From Cepaea nemoralis (lineage: Eukaryota; Mollusca; Gastropoda; Stylommatophora; Helicidae), in assembly GCA_014155875.1 (NCBI GenBank), contig JACEFZ010005600.1, positions 895,001 to 959,000 on the forward strand: 64,000 bases of DNA, given 5' to 3'. How positions within the stretch are numbered: position 1 is the first letter of the stretch; each line of letters begins with the position of its first letter. The translations under genes were made by a program, and so were the position numbers. A model generated the notes under the pieces. It did not search any database. It had not been told where the DNA came from and saw only the letters and a list, made by a program, of their open reading frames with translations. Shown one piece after another: positions 42,797 through 52,520 of the stretch.

Positions 42797-44396
42797 ACAT
42801 GATTTGTTGTTGGGTAATTAGATCTGTTCTAATTCTGTCACCGAATCACATAAAGTTGGTGTTTGTAGTTTGGTGGATAGTAACCTGGCAACCTACCTAT
42901 TAGCACTAAAAACTCATGTATTCTACCATACAACACTTCTCTGATTTGGTGCAGAGATCCCTGTCTCTCGTGTGCTTAAATATGCTTATCAGACCGAAGT
43001 TACGTGGCGTTTTAGTAGTTGTATTTACAACTCGCCCTTCTCATAGTACCCGAAATGGTACCCAGACAAATAACCCCTATATAAAAGAGGGTTAACAAGA
43101 CCGAAGTCTTGGCTAAATAAGTACACCTTCAAATCTTGATCTGTGTGTGTATTTCTATACACTTTTACTCCCGTATGTTATATAATGCTAAATATGTAGT
43201 TACCTTGTTCTTTTATCCCCCTCAGACTACATGTGTACTTGTTGGCTTGTTAGTGTGTTAACTAATAAGTTGATGTTTCTAATAAAGTGACTGTATTTTA
43301 AATTGATAGTGTTGAGTTTTGAGGTTTGTGTAACGTGCGTGCTGAATGTGTGGTGTAATTCCAAGCGTCACGAGTTGGTATAACCTCAATCATGTAATAC
43401 TGCACTGTGTGCAATACCTGACTAGGTATTCCAAGTAGTGGTGCTTAGATGTATCCTAACTGCTAACCTAAGTATATTACCATAACTACTAAATTAACTC
43501 CCTACTAAACTAAGTTCTACACATGTATTGACAAATTAGACAAGTCATGCACTTTTACATGGAAGACGCAGACAAATTACAATGAATACGTTTTGCGTAC
43601 AATTTGTCCGCCAAGTGTATCGTTCTCTCATTTAATCCTTTCACGCAGTCATTCACTCATCTGTCATTCAAAATAGTAATTGGCTAAAATATATATTTAA
43701 AGTTGAGGTAAGCGTTATTGCCCTTAGAAAAAATGGGCTAGGCGATATTTGCCCTTTAAAAAAATACGTACTTTTTGTACGATAAATGAAAAATAGGTTA
43801 TAATTTAGCTAGAGACACTTGTATAGGACGGTTATTTAGCATATGAATGGTACCGTCTGTAATATTAAAGTAGAATATGTACAAGTTACAGGTTAACACA
43901 ATTTATATACATCATTAATGGAAATATAATACATATTTAATAGTAAACTAATTAATTAAATAACTCCAACGATGATGTGCGCGTTGACGTCCCTTCGTTC
44001 GTGTGTTATGCCATGAATGTTAAAGTTAGTATGGCTGTCTCTTGAGTGTTGTCGTCGATGTTGTTATGTTTCGGCTGTTTGCAAAGTTTTGTAGCACCAG
44101 CAAGTATGGATTGCTCTCACTGTCCCGTGTGAAATATTAGATTGTTCAGAGATAGTTCACTGGTTGATATAATTGGTTGAAATGAACACACAGTTACTGT
44201 TTCATGCTGGAATCGTTTTAGAGCTTAGGCATTTGATGGTATAGTTCTTACAATATAGCTCTTAACGTATGTTTAAGGGTGACGTAATTAACTTAATCAC
44301 TGAGAGTACTCTAGCAGGTGTAGAGTCACACTGTTATATGTAACGGAATAAAAGTATCACAGTTTATAGTGTGGCTACTGGCCAATGTGATTAGAG
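42797..44396. other. Non-coding 3' region of the LTR element
   Basis: 1.6 kb between the RNase H stop and the polypurine tract. AT-rich, no ORF of note on the element strand, no envelope-like frame. It may carry regulatory sequence, or be what is left of a deleted region. Confidence 0.6.
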
Positions 44397-44930
44397 TCAT
44401 TCTACTGGCGCATTTGTCTGCCGTGATAAAAGGTCAGCCACTATGTTCTCGGTGCCCTTAATATGGCGAATTTCGAAGTCAAAGTCTTGAAGTAGAAGAC
44501 ACCATCTTTGTAACCTGTTGTTTTTGGGCGACCCATGGTTAAGGACTAATAATGGCGAACTGTCTGTGAGGACCACAAAATGGCTTCCCAAGAGGAACTT
44601 AGATAGTCTCAATATACATAACAAAAGGCTCAAACACTCCAATTCAACTGTGGCATAACGAGTCTCAGCCTTCTTCAGTTTGCGGCTTACGTAGAGGATC
44701 GGGTGTCGAACGCCATCCACTTCCTGCATTAAACATCCTCCTATTGCGATAGCGCTCGCATCTGTGGTCAAAATAAAGGGTAAATTTATGTTGGGTAATT
44801 GTAAGACTGGTGGATTAGAAAAAATATGTTTAAACCTACACATTGCATCATCTAAGCTGGTACTTTTACAAATTTTTGATGGATGATCTTTAGTTAACAT
44901 ATCAGAAAAGACTGAGGTGAGTTCTGCCAA
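44397..44930 (-). CDS. LTR element RNase H (end of pol, shifted frame)
   Basis: 177-codon frame starting AELTSVFSDML, the segment after the RT. It has the gypsy-type RNase H: FILTTDASAIAIGG (Asp), RYATVELECLSLLL (Glu), FVVLTDSSPLLVL (Asp) and IKGTENIVADLLSR (Asp); ends VE then stop. The upstream RT frame ends at 44894, overlapping by about 37 bases. The join is one base short at the PHLAEL point, so it is either a recent one-base deletion or a programmed shift; a deletion is simpler. Confidence 0.85.
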   Translation of the reverse strand: MAELTSVFSDMLTKDHPSKICKSTSLDDAMCRFKHIFSNPPVLQLPNINLPFILTTDASAIAIGGCLMQEVDGVRHPILYVSRKLKKAETRYATVELECLSLLLCILRLSKFLLGSHFVVLTDSSPLLVLNHGSPKNNRLQRWCLLLQDFDFEIRHIKGTENIVADLLSRQTNAPVE

Positions 44931-47900
44931 TGTGGAATGAATTTAGAATAATAGTTAATCAGACCTAGTAAACTTCTAACCTGCTTCTTTGTGGTAGGTA
45001 CTTCTAGATTAAGGATTTTGGAAACAATTTTATCATCAGTCAACAATTTTCCTTCAGAAATTCTATGACCAAGGAAGTCTATTTGGGAATAGCCTATTTC
45101 AACCTTGGAAGGTTTGATAGTAAGTCCAAAAAGAGAGATTTGGTGGAAGACTTGTTTAAGGGTGAGTAAGTGAGAAGTCATATCAGAAGAATGGACGCAT
45201 ATATCATCAATATAAGCAACTACGTCATTAATTCCGTGTAATAACAATCTTGTTAGTCTCACAAATGTGGCCGGTGCGTTCTTCAGGCCAAAAGGAAGAT
45301 ATAGCCATTCGTATAACCCGAGAGGTGTTGCGAATGCTGTTATATGTCTACAAGAAGGGTGTAGAGGAACTTGCCAATATCCTTTCGCTAAATCTGTCTT
45401 AGAAAATAAGGATGATTGCGCCATATCTAAAATAAGATCTTCACAACTGTTCATAGGCTCTGCATCCGTTGTTGTTCTGGTATTTAATATTCTATAGTCG
45501 ATGCACAAGCGGATTGTCTGGTCTTTCTTTTTCACCAAGACAATCGGTGAAGAATATTGAGACATAGATTTTTGAATAATGCCATTCTTCTCTAAATCTA
45601 AAATTTCTTTATCTAAATTAGATCTGTAATGGAGAGGAATAGAATATGGTCTACATTTGACCGGTCTCAGATCTGTTAGCACAATTGAATGCGTTATTCT
45701 ATCAGTGCGTCCAGGTTTGTTGGAAAAGATTGTCTTATAGTCGTCTAGGAGCGTTAAAATGTCCTGTCGCTGTTGTTGTGTCAAAGTGTCAGAGATATGT
45801 ATGTCCTTTATACTTCCGTCATCAGTCATAATTGGCACAGGGATTTCAGTGTTGTCCATGTCTGTCTGATTTATCACAGATGCTACAGTTTGTAAATTGT
45901 CTTCAATGTCATTGTCGTCGTCGTCGATATCTATCGTCAATATGTCGTCAAATTTGTCGTCATTGTCAATATCACAGATTGTCGGTAATGTCCATATGTC
46001 TTCGTCGTTTTCGTCGTCGTAAGCGTGTGTCGTTAACGATGCTTCGTTTGTCGAGGTGTCATTCCGTTGGGAAATTGTCGTTTCGTCTCCGTCAACAGTT
46101 TGTTGCGTCTGTTCATTTGTCTCATTGTCCTGTCTAGCATAGTATGGTTTCAACATATTTACATGGAATAATTTCAATTTTCCATTTACAGAGAATGTAG
46201 TAGGGTTATTCCCCTTGACCAGTTTATGACATATATCACAAGATGTACAAAATGATTTAATCTCTTGGTCAAACTTTGGCCAATAAAAATGGGTTAGAAC
46301 AATAGCCTTGGTCATTTCGTATCCCATATGACCTCCAAAAGGGGAGTCATGGGCTACTTTTAGCACTTGGTTTCGATGTGCTTGTGGTAACATTATTTGC
46401 TGTATCGTGGTCTGCTTTGTTGTGTAAAATCTCGTTAAGATGTTATTCTGTAGCCTAAATGTCCACGATGCATGTTTAGTGACTTTTGGTTTAAGTCCAA
46501 CTAATTTAAAGTATGGTGCAAGTGTTTTATCAGCTTTTTGTTCATTACCAAAAGTGATGTTAGTTGAGTTTGGCGCTACTATTTCTAATGATTCCTGCAG
46601 TTGGTCCGTGTTGGTTTTGTGGGTTGTCTGTCGTGTTATTGCGTTTGTGTGTTGTGTGTTTTGTTGCACATTTACAGGTTCGGTACTTGGTAGTTTGGTA
46701 GCATCCTCAATTCGAGGTTTTAATTCGGTCGTATCGTTTCTAGATTCGACCGCCCCTGCATTGTACACCTCGGTAAATTCTTCCTGAATTACCTCAGTGG
46801 TTGTCTCCCTTGGTATTTTGGCAGCTTGAGACAAGCAAGAATGGTGTTTCTCTTTTGTGTCGCTATTTCTGTGGTGGATACCGTGTTTTTGCTCCCACCT
46901 TTTGATTTCTCTTTCAGAGCATGGATGTATGTTGGGTAAATTACCAAGTATAATATCCGCGACGGGATTTTCAAGGATAGCACACAATACTCGCCCAGAT
47001 ATGAACGGTGTTTGAATTTCGACCAAAGCAAGGGGGTATTTCTCTATCGTACCTGAGAATGTGCGACACGTCACATGTTTGTCTGTGTAGTCTTTAGCGT
47101 CTATTAATGTTTTCCTAACCCCACAGAGCGTTGCGCCGGAATCACGAATTAACGTGCACTTTTTGTTGTTAACAAACCCTGTATAAAAAACTAGCTTGCC
47201 TGTAGATGATAAGGCAGCGTTAGCTGTTTCATTTGCAATTGGGACTATGTGACCACAATGTAGTGTCGTATCAAGTTGGAACTTCGTACAGGTGTTGCAC
47301 TTACTGTCTGTTATGGTGTTTATGATATGTACAGCATTCCCAAGCTCGCTTTCATTGTCGTGTTGATTGTCACATTCATTTAGTGACTCAAGCTCTTCGT
47401 CAGACGACGTTTCTACTAATGCCGCATTGGCCTGTTTCAATAACTTTCGGCCTTCACAATCCTTATTATAGTGACCCCAGCTATTGCAGAAATAACATTT
47501 AATTGCTCTGTGGTAAGCCATGCGTTTAGCTGTTTGCTTCTCCACCATCTTTTTGAGGTGTTCAGGGTAGGTGGGTGATTTGTCACACATCCCGTAACTG
47601 TCGTGATGAAAATTGCAATATTGGCATCTTACTACTTTACCGACATTGGATCGTGGTTTAAATCTACTCTGTGATTGTTTGGAGTATTTGGTGTTCACTA
47701 CTGCAGCTGCTGTATCATTGTGACTTATGTTATGTTGAAAAATATCCCTATTTGCTGTGAAAAATGCATTCCCCTTCGCCTCTATTTCCTGAATGCTTTT
47801 ACAGTCCATTTGTTTTAAGAACTTGGCAAAAGGTGTGGGGATGGTGCTAACTATTTTATCTATTATAATCAGCTCCTTAAGTTTATCATGGCTATTGTTG

Positions 47901-48685
47901 GTTTTAGCCGAGTTAATCCATTTTGTGCATATGTCTTGGACTGTACTGACATAATCTATAAAGGTTTGGTTTGGTTGTGGAGATAATTTGGCAAATTGTT
48001 GTTGGTAACCTGCAGTGTCTAAAGAAAAATGTTGGAGAATGCGTTGTTTTAGGTACTCATAGTCTTTTCGCATTTCCTGTGGTATTGTCTCTATTACTTT
48101 CAGTGGTTCAAGAGCTAAGTTTCTCATTAGAATAAATGCCCAATCTGATTTAATGATTTTATGATGAGACATGAGACACTCAAAATTTTCTAAGTAGGCG
48201 GAGATGGAATCTCCAGAACAGAAAGCCTTCACGAGACCTTTATATTTATTATATTTTTGTTCTTCTTCTTTGCTTCTTAACTTATTTATTGATATTTCTG
48301 TGTTGGACTCCATTTCCATCTGTTTTAGTTTAATCTGTGTCTCGGCATTTAATTGGGCCTGTTTGGCGGCGGCCTCAAGCTCCATCTGTTTCTCCTGAGC
48401 CTGCAATTGTATTTTCTTCTCTTTAATTTGCAATTGCATTTTCTTTTGTTCTGCTTGCATTTGCAATTTCTTTTCTTCGGCCTCCATTTGCAGTCTCCTT
48501 TCTTCTGCTTGCATTTGCAATTTCTTTTCTTCGGCCTCCATTTGCAGTTTCCTTTCTTCTCGTTCTATCGCTCTTTCTTCACGGGCAATGTTTTCTGCGT
48601 GTGTTTTCTGTGCCCATTCTGACAGTTTTTCTTCTTTATAACCTAACTTTATTCCTTGCTCAATGCATTGATCTAAACTAGACAT
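44894..48685 (-). CDS. LTR element Gag-PR-IN(core-less)-RT polyprotein, 1263 codons
   Basis: One uninterrupted frame. Residues about 40-150: Glu/Lys/Gln-rich coiled coil with 16-residue repeats (KKLQMQAEERRLQMEAEE). About 150-330: Gag capsid-like part. About 355: CQYCNFHHDSYGMC; about 397: CCHC knuckle CYFCNSWGHYNKDC. About 512: protease DSGA. About 778-818: integrase HHCC zinc-binding domain (HDSPFGGH to CTSCDICH). It jumps directly to the integrase C-terminal FHVNMLKPYY near 845; the DDE core of some 250 residues is absent. About 960-1263: RT with CIDYRILN, TDLAKGYWQVPL, FGLKNAPATF and YIDDICV. Made from the LTR promoter by inference. Confidence 0.9.
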   Translation of the reverse strand: MSSLDQCIEQGIKLGYKEEKLSEWAQKTHAENIAREERAIEREERKLQMEAEEKKLQMQAEERRLQMEAEEKKLQMQAEQKKMQLQIKEKKIQLQAQEKQMELEAAAKQAQLNAETQIKLKQMEMESNTEISINKLRSKEEEQKYNKYKGLVKAFCSGDSISAYLENFECLMSHHKIIKSDWAFILMRNLALEPLKVIETIPQEMRKDYEYLKQRILQHFSLDTAGYQQQFAKLSPQPNQTFIDYVSTVQDICTKWINSAKTNNSHDKLKELIIIDKIVSTIPTPFAKFLKQMDCKSIQEIEAKGNAFFTANRDIFQHNISHNDTAAAVVNTKYSKQSQSRFKPRSNVGKVVRCQYCNFHHDSYGMCDKSPTYPEHLKKMVEKQTAKRMAYHRAIKCYFCNSWGHYNKDCEGRKLLKQANAALVETSSDEELESLNECDNQHDNESELGNAVHIINTITDSKCNTCTKFQLDTTLHCGHIVPIANETANAALSSTGKLVFYTGFVNNKKCTLIRDSGATLCGVRKTLIDAKDYTDKHVTCRTFSGTIEKYPLALVEIQTPFISGRVLCAILENPVADIILGNLPNIHPCSEREIKRWEQKHGIHHRNSDTKEKHHSCLSQAAKIPRETTTEVIQEEFTEVYNAGAVESRNDTTELKPRIEDATKLPSTEPVNVQQNTQHTNAITRQTTHKTNTDQLQESLEIVAPNSTNITFGNEQKADKTLAPYFKLVGLKPKVTKHASWTFRLQNNILTRFYTTKQTTIQQIMLPQAHRNQVLKVAHDSPFGGHMGYEMTKAIVLTHFYWPKFDQEIKSFCTSCDICHKLVKGNNPTTFSVNGKLKLFHVNMLKPYYARQDNETNEQTQQTVDGDETTISQRNDTSTNEASLTTHAYDDENDEDIWTLPTICDIDNDDKFDDILTIDIDDDDNDIEDNLQTVASVINQTDMDNTEIPVPIMTDDGSIKDIHISDTLTQQQRQDILTLLDDYKTIFSNKPGRTDRITHSIVLTDLRPVKCRPYSIPLHYRSNLDKEILDLEKNGIIQKSMSQYSSPIVLVKKKDQTIRLCIDYRILNTRTTTDAEPMNSCEDLILDMAQSSLFSKTDLAKGYWQVPLHPSCRHITAFATPLGLYEWLYLPFGLKNAPATFVRLTRLLLHGINDVVAYIDDICVHSSDMTSHLLTLKQVFHQISLFGLTIKPSKVEIGYSQIDFLGHRISEGKLLTDDKIVSKILNLEVPTTKKQVRSLLGLINYYSKFIPHWQNSPQSFLIC

Positions 48686-49349
48686 TTTGTGTTTTACTTG
48701 TTTGTTAAGTTTATAGAGTTAAATCCCTTAGAAAAATATGTTGTGTGGTCGAAAATTTGGTTTACTCCCCTAATTATTAATGTGTAAATCAAAATGCAAG
48801 GTTATGTTGGTGACAAGCTTATGAATATGCAAAGAAGTCAATATGATACAAAATAATACATTGATGAAACATGAGAAGTACAGCTTAGACGTACAATGAG
48901 TATGAGGTGAAACTTAGCTTTTAATTGAAGAATTCCTCGATGTTGTTTTGTACTCTCGTCACTGTTGGAAAGGTTTCATCGGTTGGACGCGGCACTTGTT
49001 GCGGAACAATCTGCTCGTGGAGCGAGAAAACATTAGTCACTGTCACACAAAAAAATGTCAAAATAGTAACATGTCACACAAAAAAATTTGTTTACAGACT
49101 CAAAATAAAGAGGCACTACAGAGGCAATGGTGAGACATTGCCGAGGGACTCAGATTATTTCTATTTTATTGCTAGATAGCTACTAGTTTTATGTAAACTT
49201 GTAACGTTAATAATTTCTTTGATTTAAACAAATCAATGTGTTATCAAAAATCAATGTGATATGCTCAAATAATTAATTTTACATGGCATTTAACAGGTTT
49301 TTAAGAAAACATTCTATGCCAAAACCGGAAAACTAGCCCCCAAAAAGCC
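48686..49349 (-). other. LTR element 5' leader
   Basis: 664 bases between the 5' LTR and the gag ATG. A possible primer-binding site (TGGGGGCTAGTTTTCC on the minus strand) begins about 8 bases inside the LTR edge; the tRNA it would pair with is not identified. Confidence 0.55.
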
Positions 49350-49848
49350 TGTCATGGTCTTACTCTGATCTAAATAATGGTTCGGGTTCATACAGGCAAC
49401 AATACACTGTTCGCTAGGATATAGAACATTTATTGTATAAAGTGTACAGTTGGCGCAGTGGGTAAACAGACCCGCGCTCTCTTATATTACATATCACAGA
49501 TAGTTCAACATCAAACATATAGTTGTCATACAACAATCTAGCACACTATCTAGCCTAAGTATATCTATGAATATCTATGAGTCCCTCTCAGGCAGGCCTT
49601 GTTGTCTCTCTCCAGTCCGTTTGTCCTCTGCCCGTCTCCGCGTGTCCTAACTCGACACGGGCGGTAACTCTGTCCGAGTTCCTCGTGGACCCCGCATTAG
49701 GCGGGCCACATCAGTGTCCACGGAATCATGGACTTGGTGACCATCTCTTTCGAGAAGGTTCTAGATTGCTCGGGTCCTGCGCGACTCAATGGTTTCCCTT
49801 GGGCTGGAGTTGCAGCCCTCTATTATATGTGAACGTGAGGCGGTGACA
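49350..49848 (-). repeat. 5' LTR, 499 bp
   Basis: Same length and ends as the left LTR. It borders the resumed LINE-F sequence at 49849 (atgatggtagaatacc). Confidence 0.95.
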
Positions 49849-49853
49849 ATGAT

Positions 49854-50207
49854 GGTAGAATACCAAAGGACATCTTTTTTGGTGAATTACAGACGGGTAG
49901 GAGATCTCAGGGTCGGCCTCTACTACGATACAAAGATGTGTGTAAGCGGGACATGATTGATACAGGCATTGATAATGCACAATGGGAGCACGTCGCCGCT
50001 GAACGTGTTGCATGGAGGGAAACTATCAGAAATGGAATAAAGACAAAGGAGAAAATGATTGCAGATAAAGCACACACAGAGCGTGAGAGACGTAAGATGG
50101 TGCAAAATGGTGGAAATGACCATGTTTTCACATGCACCTACTGTGGGCAAACATTTGCAGCAAGAATTGGCCTTACCAGCCACACTCGCCACCGCCATGG
50201 ATCGTAG
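49854..50207 (+). pseudogene. LINE-F copy 1 C-terminal domain and zinc finger
   Basis: Continues the frame cut at 42278: GRIPKDIFFGELQTGRRSQG, RPLLRYKDVCKRDMIDTGID, HVAAERVAWRETI, then a basic stretch and an in-frame C2H2 finger FTCTYCGQTFAARIGLTSHT with RHRHGS and stop at 50207. This is the intact form of the family C-terminus. The 3' UTR to 50291 holds the CGTCT/AGACG hairpin near 50264-50277. Confidence 0.85.
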
Positions 50208-50290
50208 TTATTGCCATATGACAGTTATTAAGCCTTTTTGAAGCACAATGTACCAAACTATCGTCTGTCAAGACGGAAAGGTGCCAATAT

Positions 50291-52108
50291 ATGATGAGTG
50301 TCAATAACAAACGTAAGATTGAAGATGAATGCCGTGTTTTTAATGATGAACAGACAACTAAGTACTGTTTTATAAAAGTTGGTAGCAAATCAGTTTGCTT
50401 GTTCTGTCGTGAGTCAGTGGCTGTCTTCAAGAAGTACAATTTAAAAAGACATTATCAAACAAAACATTCCGATTTCGGATACATTTTAACGACCGAAGAG
50501 AAGGAAAGGAAATGCCTTGAGTTGGTGAAAAATTTGGAGAAACAGCAAACTGTTTTCACTAAACAGTCTTCATTTCAAGATGCTGCAACTGAAGCTAGTC
50601 TTGTGCTGTCACACAGAATTGTAAAACAGAACAAGCCATTTTCTGATGGCGAGTTCATCAAGGAATGTTTGCTAGATGCAGCAAATATTATGTGTCCAGA
50701 ACAAACAAAATACATTTGACAACATTACTTTATCAAGGAGAACTGTGGTCAGACGTGTTGACAAGATCAGTGGCAATTTGATGCATAAACGTCAAGATGC
50801 AAGTAAACAATTTTTGAGGTATTCTCTTGCATTGGATGAGAGTACCGATGTACATGATACTGTCCAAATATTGATATTTATACGTGGAATAAACATTTCT
50901 TTCAAACTCACTGAAGAGTTACTGATTGTTGAGTCACTCAAAGACACAACCACAGGCCATGATATATTCAATGCTGTTACTAACTGTATTGAAAGAACTG
51001 GGTTGGTTTGGAACAAGATGGCAAGTGTTACAACTGACGGAGCTCGTGCTTTGACTGGAAAAAAATGTAGGTCTGGTAAAGTTGATAAGTGATAAGATTA
51101 AAGCAGAATATCCTGACCACACATTATTACCACTTCACTGAGTGATCCATAAAGAAAGTCTGTGTAAAACTGTTTTGAATATCAAGCATTTTATTGACCC
51201 AGTTGTCAGTGTCATCAACCTTCATCAGATCAAGAGGACTTAATCACAGGCAGTTCAAGTCATTACTTGACGATTTGGAAACTGAACATTTCGATGTCCT
51301 GAACCACACCAATGTTCGATGGCTGAGTCTCGGCAAGGTGTTGAGGCGAGTGTGGGAACTCAGAAAAGAAATAGTGATGTTCCTGGAGATGAAGGGCATT
51401 GCATGTGACTTTAATACTAACATTGTCAATAAAGAGTGGCAGTTAGACTTTATGTTTGCCATTGAAATTATGGAAAAGTTAAATGAACTGAATGTCAAAC
51501 TTCAGGGCAATGGTGTGTTTGCACATGAATTGTATGTATATGTAAAATTATTTCAGGCAAAACTCTCACTGTTCTCCAGACAAGCAAGTGAAAAAAGATT
51601 TTGTCACTTTTCTTTCCTGAAACTAGAAACCATTTCTGGTGAAATGACTGAAAAATACAAAGCCCAATTAGATGCATTGATTGAAGAATTTGGATGGAGA
51701 TTCCAAGATTTCAAGAAATTAGAGCCATAGTTCAATATTCTCAGTTCACCTTTTAGTGCAGAAGCTGACACAGCCACAGAGGACGTACAGTTGGAGCTGC
51801 TTGACGTACAAGCAGATCATGACCTGAAAGAGAAATTCTAGACAGATGGTTTGCTGGATTTGTATCGATCTTTATCACAAAAATCATTTCCCAACTTGAA
51901 AAACTTTGCAGCTAAACTTTTATCATTATTTGGATCAACATACATTTGCGAACAAGCATTCTCTTGCTTGAAGATCAACAAATCTAAGAATAGGTCTTTA
52001 TTGTCGGACTGCAACTTGCATGCTGTCATGCGAATTTCAACAAGTAAACTTGCTCCAGATTTCAAGAATGTTGTCATACGTTGCAAACAGCTACATACAT
52101 CTCAATAG
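50291..52108 (+). pseudogene. hAT transposase, frame-broken
   Basis: Start at the ATGATG of 50291 (MMSVNNKRKIEDE). N-terminal BED-type finger: CLFC near 50395 and HYQTKH near 50452. Catalytic Asp region LALDESTDVHD near 50830 in a shifted frame; second Asp in SVTTDGARALTG near 51025; a middle region 51194-51730; C-terminal dimerisation block FGSTYICEQAFSCLKINKSK near 51930. Frame changes near 50705 and 51090 and stops at 51728 and 51838 inactivate it. It resembles transposases of the GTF2IRD2/ZBED-like hAT group. It normally cuts and rejoins DNA at the TIRs. Confidence 0.85.
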
Positions 52109-52362
52109 AATAAATTACTGTAGTGACAATGTAGTCGCTGTGAGTCTAAATTAAAGCCATTGATAGATAATAAAGAATATTTGTTGTAATAACAAGTTGT
52201 GAAATCGTGTTAACAAATTAGTACAAGTTTTTGTCCATATTGTCAAATATAATGTATAAGTGAATAAGTAAAATAAAATTGGAATAATTAGTTATTTATA
52301 TTGCTTAATAACCTATAAATAATTAATAATTACTTATTGTGATAGGTTGCTGTAACCAAAAC

Positions 52363-52363
<1 letters not shown>

Positions 52364-52448
<85 letters not shown>
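52364..52448. repeat. AT microsatellite inside the hAT right end
   Basis: About 42 TA units directly before the right subterminal ggcccgcc sequence. Confidence 0.95.
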
Positions 52449-52452
<4 letters not shown>

Positions 52453-52520
52453 CCCGCCAATAGCTTTACATTTGTCAATGTGGCCCTCCGCACGAAAGTT
52501 TGCCCACCCCTGTTCTAAAG

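Larger units (their letters stand above)
42279..49848 (-). mobile_element. Gmr1-like LTR retrotransposon (Ty3/gypsy group), minus orientation
   Basis: Two 499-bp LTRs (42279-42777, 49350-49848), each beginning TGTCA and ending TGACA on the plus strand. I found one difference between them (A/G at about position 17). Flanked by the 5-bp duplication ATGAT (42274-42278, 49849-49853). Minus-strand order: 5' LTR at the right, leader, gag, protease, integrase zinc-binding part and C-terminal tail, RT, RNase H, a 1.6-kb non-coding stretch, a G-rich polypurine tract next to the left LTR. Integrase-before-RT matches Gmr1-type gypsy elements. Confidence 0.95.
39921..50291 (+). mobile_element. LINE-F copy 1, split by the LTR element
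   Basis: Flanked by the 11-bp duplication TGATGAGTGTC (39910-39920 and 50292-50302), which includes the hAT transposase ATG. LINE sequence: 39921-42278 and 49854-50291. It is 5'-truncated within the endonuclease, has an approximately 60-bp internal deletion near 41204 compared with copy 2 and a frameshift near 41545, and ends with the family hairpin. Confidence 0.95.
39753..52512 (+). mobile_element. hAT transposon, split by LINE-F copy 1
   Basis: Terminal inverted repeats CAGGGGTGGGCAAACT (39753-39768) and its complement (52497-52512), flanked by the 8-bp duplication TTCTAAAG (39745-39752 and 52513-52520), as hAT elements make. Own sequence is 39753-39920 plus 50303-52512, about 2.4 kb, with one transposase gene. 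It is inserted in LINE-D between the NALE and EYGID codons. A remnant of the same family is at 22078-22300. Confidence 0.95.

Noticed and set aside
42506..42903. Small gene inside the left LTR
   Set aside because: The same frame occurs in the right LTR; it is LTR sequence.
48353..48622. Phe/Leu-rich plus-strand membrane protein
   Set aside because: Antisense of the coiled-coil repeat in the LTR element Gag.
50291..52108. Domesticated hAT-derived host gene (GTF2IRD2/ZBED-like)
   Set aside because: It lies inside intact TIRs with a TSD and its frame is broken, so it is an ordinary decayed transposase.
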